Assembly (NCBI GenBank): GCA_027011425.1
Contig: JALUZX010000849.1
Coordinates: 1 to 15,765, forward strand
Direction: 5' to 3'
DNA: 15,765 bases
Origin: Planctomycetota bacterium
GTDB lineage: Bacteria; Planctomycetota; UBA1135; JALUZX01
The notes under the pieces were generated by a model. It had not been told where the DNA came from, ran no database searches, and saw only the letters and a list, made by a program, of their open reading frames with translations. Below are positions 13,230-15,765 of the stretch, in pieces; the stretch's first letter is position 1; the number at the start of each line of letters is the position of its first letter. The translations under genes and the position numbers were made by a program.

Positions 13230-14861
13230 ATGTTTTCAAAAACCGCCAAGTCTTTACGGCTCGTTTTTGGGCTGGTTGTTTTGGCCGGTCTCGCGGTAAC
13301 GGCGGCGCCGGCCTTCGGGAAGGGGCTTTCGGAGTGGCAGTGGCGTTTCCTCCGGGAGGTATGGAGAGGGAAGATCGCAAGGGCCGGGTATTGCCTGGGG
13401 CACATCGAGAAAGTCGAGTTTTCGGCGCCCGACGGGCTCACTCCCTTCCTGGTGGCGGTGAAAAGGGGGAATCTCCTGATGGCCCAGTGGCTCCTGGAGA
13501 AAGGGGCGGACCTGAAGGGTTTGTCCGGGGCGCCGGCAATGGATTTCACTAGGATCGACGGGGATGCCGTCCCTGTCGGCGTCCTGAAACAACTCCTTTC
13601 CCTCCCTCTCTCGGAATCTCCCCCGCGGCCTCCAAAACGGGGTCGGTTCGGCATCGTCTTCCCCCCTTCCCTCTTCTTGGAGTTCCGGTCCAAGGCTAGG
13701 CGGGCCATGATGGAGGAAAAGGGTTTTCATCCCATGCCCTGGGCCGCCTTTCATGGGGTGGCCTACAGGGTCTTCTTCAAGGGTAAACCGGATCCTGAAC
13801 TTCTCCGGAAGTTGATGGAAAATGGAGGCGACACCAGGCGGCCCGTACCGGGAGGGTGGAACGCCCTTTTGGTGGCCGTCCGGTATTCCGATCTCGAGAT
13901 GGTGAAATTCCTGGTCCACCGCGGGTTGGATCCGAAATACCGGTATGGGGGGCTGAACGCCCTCTCCCTGGCCTCCTGCTTCGGCAAGAAGGAGATCCTT
14001 TCCTGGCTCTTGGACCAGGGCCTTTCGCCCGACGACCCGGGTCGAGGGCCGGGACGAAGGTGGGGCGGGCCCCTGGCCCTGGCGAAGGACAAGGAGATCG
14101 CACAACTCCTGGTAAGCCGTGGGGCCGATCCCAAGCTTGCGGACCAGGCTGGAAAGAGCGCTCTCTTCTACGCCGCCCGCCTCTACCCGGTGAGAACGGA
14201 GGTCCTGGAATTTCTTCTCGCCAAGGGCCTTGATCCCCGGAAGGGAACGGGCGGGGTGAACATTCTCTCGGACGTTCTGGACCCCAAGGCCGTTCCCGTC
14301 CTGGCAGCCGCCGGGGCGGACCCCGACCTGAATGGGGCGAACGGACTCCCTCCGATTTTCCGGTTTTGTGATTTTACGTCCCGGGGCGACATGTGCAGGG
14401 GCGTGCTCCAGAGGGTTCGATCCCTACTCGGCCTTCCCCTCTTCGAGTGGCCGGGGATCGGCAACTGGGATTACTGGTATTCCGACAGGCGCCTTTGGCC
14501 TCCCATTGTGAGGGCCCTCCTTGAAGCTGGGGCGGATCCGAACCGGCGAGTGGGGGGAATGACCCCTTTGCTCTATTGTCTCCTTCCCAGGATGTTCTCC
14601 TACAAGGGCCCGGTGGTGGAAAAAGTCGTTCGTATTCTCATGGACCACGGCGCGGACCCCGACCGGGCCGGGGGCGGGAGTGTCGGCGGCATGAGGCCCC
14701 TTCACCTGGCGGTGCTCCAGAGACTTCCCGGCGTGGTGAAGGCCCTCCTGGAGAAAGGGGCGGACCCGTCCAAGAAGGACGGCAAGGGCCGCACGCCCCT
14801 GGACCTGGCGAAGGAGAAGGGGTTCGGGGAGATCGTGAAGCTCCTGGAGGGGAAGGGGTAA
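13230..14861 (+). CDS. Exported ankyrin-repeat protein
   Basis: 543 residues. Residues 1-30 are a Sec-type signal peptide: basic KTAKSLR, hydrophobic LVFGLVVLAGLAV, then TAAPAFG with cleavage near 28-30. The mature part carries degenerate ankyrin repeats, recognisable from the ...WLLEKGAD-type helix ends at 69-96, 209-235, 241-268, 280-301, 309-336, 352-366, 424-437, 463-478 and 488-513, with a last partial one at 518-543 (GKGRTPLDLAKEKG...IVKLLEGKG). A Pro/Arg-rich insert at about 125-205 and a Trp/Tyr-rich insert at about 375-425 break the array. No catalytic domain, membrane anchor or sorting signal is visible. Expected in the periplasm or outside the cell as a binding protein. ATG at 13230 has AGGAAGG five nt upstream; a longer frame to 13104 hides the signal peptide. 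Partner unknown. Confidence 0.82.
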   Translation: MFSKTAKSLRLVFGLVVLAGLAVTAAPAFGKGLSEWQWRFLREVWRGKIARAGYCLGHIEKVEFSAPDGLTPFLVAVKRGNLLMAQWLLEKGADLKGLSGAPAMDFTRIDGDAVPVGVLKQLLSLPLSESPPRPPKRGRFGIVFPPSLFLEFRSKARRAMMEEKGFHPMPWAAFHGVAYRVFFKGKPDPELLRKLMENGGDTRRPVPGGWNALLVAVRYSDLEMVKFLVHRGLDPKYRYGGLNALSLASCFGKKEILSWLLDQGLSPDDPGRGPGRRWGGPLALAKDKEIAQLLVSRGADPKLADQAGKSALFYAARLYPVRTEVLEFLLAKGLDPRKGTGGVNILSDVLDPKAVPVLAAAGADPDLNGANGLPPIFRFCDFTSRGDMCRGVLQRVRSLLGLPLFEWPGIGNWDYWYSDRRLWPPIVRALLEAGADPNRRVGGMTPLLYCLLPRMFSYKGPVVEKVVRILMDHGADPDRAGGGSVGGMRPLHLAVLQRLPGVVKALLEKGADPSKKDGKGRTPLDLAKEKGFGEIVKLLEGKG

Positions 14862-14902
14862 CAGCCTTCTTTCGCGGGTGGAATGGGGGGGGACGCCTCC
14901 CC

Positions 14903-14931
14903 TTGACGGGGCGGGCGCCGGGGTCTAAGAG
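14903..14931 (+). promoter_or_regulatory. Possible promoter of the dtxR-feoA-feoB operon
   Basis: TTGACG (14903-14908, five of six) with TAAGAG (14926-14931, only three of six) at 17-nt spacing. Weak alone, but it would start transcription near 14938, placing the palindrome at 14947-14960 just inside the transcript start, a sensible place for a repressor. Confidence 0.3.
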
Positions 14932-14946
14932 ACTCCGAGGAAATTG

Positions 14947-14960
14947 TTAGGCCAGCCTAA
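14947..14960. promoter_or_regulatory. DtxR/IdeR-like operator palindrome
   Basis: TTAGGC-CA-GCCTAA has perfect 6-bp arms. It matches 12 of the first 14 positions of the DtxR/IdeR consensus TTAGGTTAGSCTAACCTAA, although the right third of the 19-bp consensus is not kept. It stands 35 bp before the dtxR-family start codon and upstream of feoA-feoB, so metal-dependent autoregulation of the whole operon is the simple reading. Confidence 0.68.
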
Positions 14961-14994
14961 GAGTTGGGATCCTATGCCCGCGCCCCTCGGTGAA

Positions 14995-15384
14995 ATGAGC
15001 GAGTCCCTGGAGGACTACCTGGAGGCCATCCACCTGCTCCGGGAGGAGAGGGGGAAGGCCCGGGTGGTGGAGATCGCCCGCCATCTCGGGGTCAAGGGCC
15101 CTTCCGTGACGGGGGCCCTGGCCCAACTGGGCCGGCTGGGCCTGGTCCGGCACGAGCGCTACGGGGGGGTGGATCTCACGCCCGAGGGCGCCTCCCTGGC
15201 CCGGGAGATCCTGGCCCGGCACCGCAAGCTGGCCCGGTTTCTCAAGGAGATCCTGGGCGTGGTCCCGGATGTGGCCGAAAGGGAGGCCTGCCGGATCGAG
15301 CACGCCATGAGCCGGGAGACCTGGTCCAGGTTGGAGGAATTCCTGGAAGGCCTCTTTTCCCGGGGGGAAGAGGCGGGGGTATGA
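14995..15384 (+). CDS. DtxR/MntR-family metal-dependent repressor
   Basis: 129 residues, the short MntR-like form without an SH3-like tail. Residues 1-65 are a winged helix (SLEDYLEAIHLL, then recognition-helix region KGPSVTGALAQL, then wing GGVDLTPEG). The rest is the metal-binding/dimerisation domain. Likely metal ligands by alignment are Asp7, Glu10 and His76 (as in MntR) plus Cys99, Glu102 and His103 in EACRIEHAMS, where Cys is the DtxR-type (iron) residue rather than MntR Glu99. With feoA and feoB downstream, an Fe(II) sensor that represses the operon is likely. ATG at 14995 aligns with the MntR N terminus and has GGTGA next to it; ATG at 14974 (7 more residues) is the alternative. The stop overlaps feoA (ATGA). 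Confidence 0.88.
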   Translation: MSESLEDYLEAIHLLREERGKARVVEIARHLGVKGPSVTGALAQLGRLGLVRHERYGGVDLTPEGASLAREILARHRKLARFLKEILGVVPDVAEREACRIEHAMSRETWSRLEEFLEGLFSRGEEAGV

Positions 15385-15647
15385 CGGGTTTCGCCATGGA
15401 CAGAGGTGTCAGTCTCGCCGCGTTGAAGAAGGGCCGGGCCGGCCGGGTCCTGGCCGTCCAGGGTGGGATGGGGCTGGTCCGGCGGCTGGAATCCATGGGG
15501 ATCCGGCCGGGGGTCCTGGTGGTGAAGGAGAGCAATTCTTTCCTCAAGGGACCTGTCACGATCCGGGTGGGAAACGCCCAGGTGGCCCTGGGCTACGGCA
15601 TGGCCGGCCGGATCCTGGTGGAACCGACAGAGGCCGATCCCCGGTGA
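15381..15647 (+). CDS. feoA: FeoA, small SH3-like partner of the FeoB iron transporter
   Basis: 88 residues. FeoA is a cytoplasmic SH3-like protein needed for FeoB-mediated Fe(II) import. The pattern LAALKKGRAGRVLAVQGGMGLVRRLESMGIRPGVLVVKES...GPVTIRVGNAQVALGYGMAGRILVEP is typical, including RLESMGIRPG in the middle and the VALGYGMAGRI strand near the end. It overlaps the repressor stop by four bases (ATGA) and the feoB start by four bases (GTGA), so translation of the three genes is coupled. A second ATG at 15396 is a possible start. Confidence 0.92.
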   Translation: MTGFAMDRGVSLAALKKGRAGRVLAVQGGMGLVRRLESMGIRPGVLVVKESNSFLKGPVTIRVGNAQVALGYGMAGRILVEPTEADPR

Positions 15648-15765
15648 AGGTCCTCCTTCTCGGCAACCCCAACGTGGGCAAGAGCGTGCTCTTCAGCCGG
15701 CTTACGGGGGTCCATGTCCTGGCCTCCAACTACCCGGGCACCACGGTGGAATTCGTCCGGGGCAC
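15644..15765 (+). CDS. feoB: FeoB ferrous iron transporter, N-terminal fragment (cut by the window end)
   Basis: Only the first 40 codons are in the window. From a GTG at 15644 that overlaps the feoA stop (GTGA), the translation begins VKVLLLGNPNVGKS, the G1/P-loop of the FeoB GTPase domain. It then gives NYPGTTVEFVRG, the G2/switch-I region seen in FeoB. FeoB is the inner-membrane Fe(II) transporter; its membrane part lies beyond 15765. The position after feoA confirms the call. Confidence 0.93.
   Translation, partial: MKVLLLGNPNVGKSVLFSRLTGVHVLASNYPGTTVEFVRG

Noticed and set aside
14406..14424. GGTTCGATCCC, resembling a tRNA T-loop
   Set aside because: It lies in frame within the ankyrin-repeat gene and no cloverleaf can be drawn around it.
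14889..14902. GGGGA-CGCC-TCCCC as a terminator after the ankyrin gene
   Set aside because: Short stem within a G-rich run and no proper U-tract.
1..15765. CRISPR array, integrase, toxin-antitoxin pair or prophage genes
   Set aside because: Apart from the single pair of 127-bp repeats there is no regular repeat-spacer pattern, and no recombinase, transposase, phage or toxin-antitoxin family is recognisable.

Overview
The window reads as the replication-origin region of the chromosome of a GC-rich, Gram-negative (diderm) bacterium. It carries dnaA, dnaN, dciA (DUF721) and gyrB together, a chromosomal parA nearby, a signal-peptide/lipobox protein ending in a beta-barrel-type Phe, and type-II-secretion/pilus-type GspE_N sequence. 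Use of the DciA helicase loader, a type-2 PyrF and the dnaN-dciA-gyrB order would suit a deep-branching phylum such as Acidobacteriota or a neighbour. That assignment is inference with low confidence; no rRNA is present to settle it.

Layout. (1) 1-881: no credible gene. Two identical 127-bp direct repeats (1-127 and 728-854) flank a 600-bp spacer rich in stem-loops. (2) 882-1439, minus: a stand-alone GspE_N domain protein. (3) 1610-5535, minus: dnaN, dciA and gyrB, each separated by a single base, so one transcript. recF, often found next to dnaN, is absent. (4) 5536-5973: AT-rich tract plus five same-strand DnaA-box-like 9-mers, the best candidate for oriC, with the dnaA terminator at its right edge. 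(5) 5974-7365, minus: dnaA with a good promoter at 7506-7534. (6) 7613-11353, minus: nagB, hemW, pyrF and parA in transcription order, tightly packed and probably one operon. (7) 11354-11485: divergent promoter region. (8) 11486 onwards, plus: pyrE, an outer-membrane lipoprotein/beta-barrel candidate, an exported ankyrin-repeat protein, then a DtxR-family metalloregulator, feoA and the start of feoB (cut by the window end), preceded by an operator-like palindrome.

How the parts work together. The left two thirds is a replication module: initiator (DnaA), helicase loader (DciA), clamp (DnaN), gyrase subunit B and origin segregation (ParA). pyrF and pyrE supply the last two steps of UMP synthesis. 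hemW and the Fe(II) uptake operon (dtxR-feoA-feoB) link to heme and iron. nagB feeds amino-sugar carbon into glycolysis.

No clearly new multi-gene system was found. The most unusual items are the repeat-flanked structured spacer at the left edge, the combination of changed DnaA DNA-contact residues with non-canonical origin boxes, the orphan GspE_N protein, and the exported ankyrin protein beside the iron operon.
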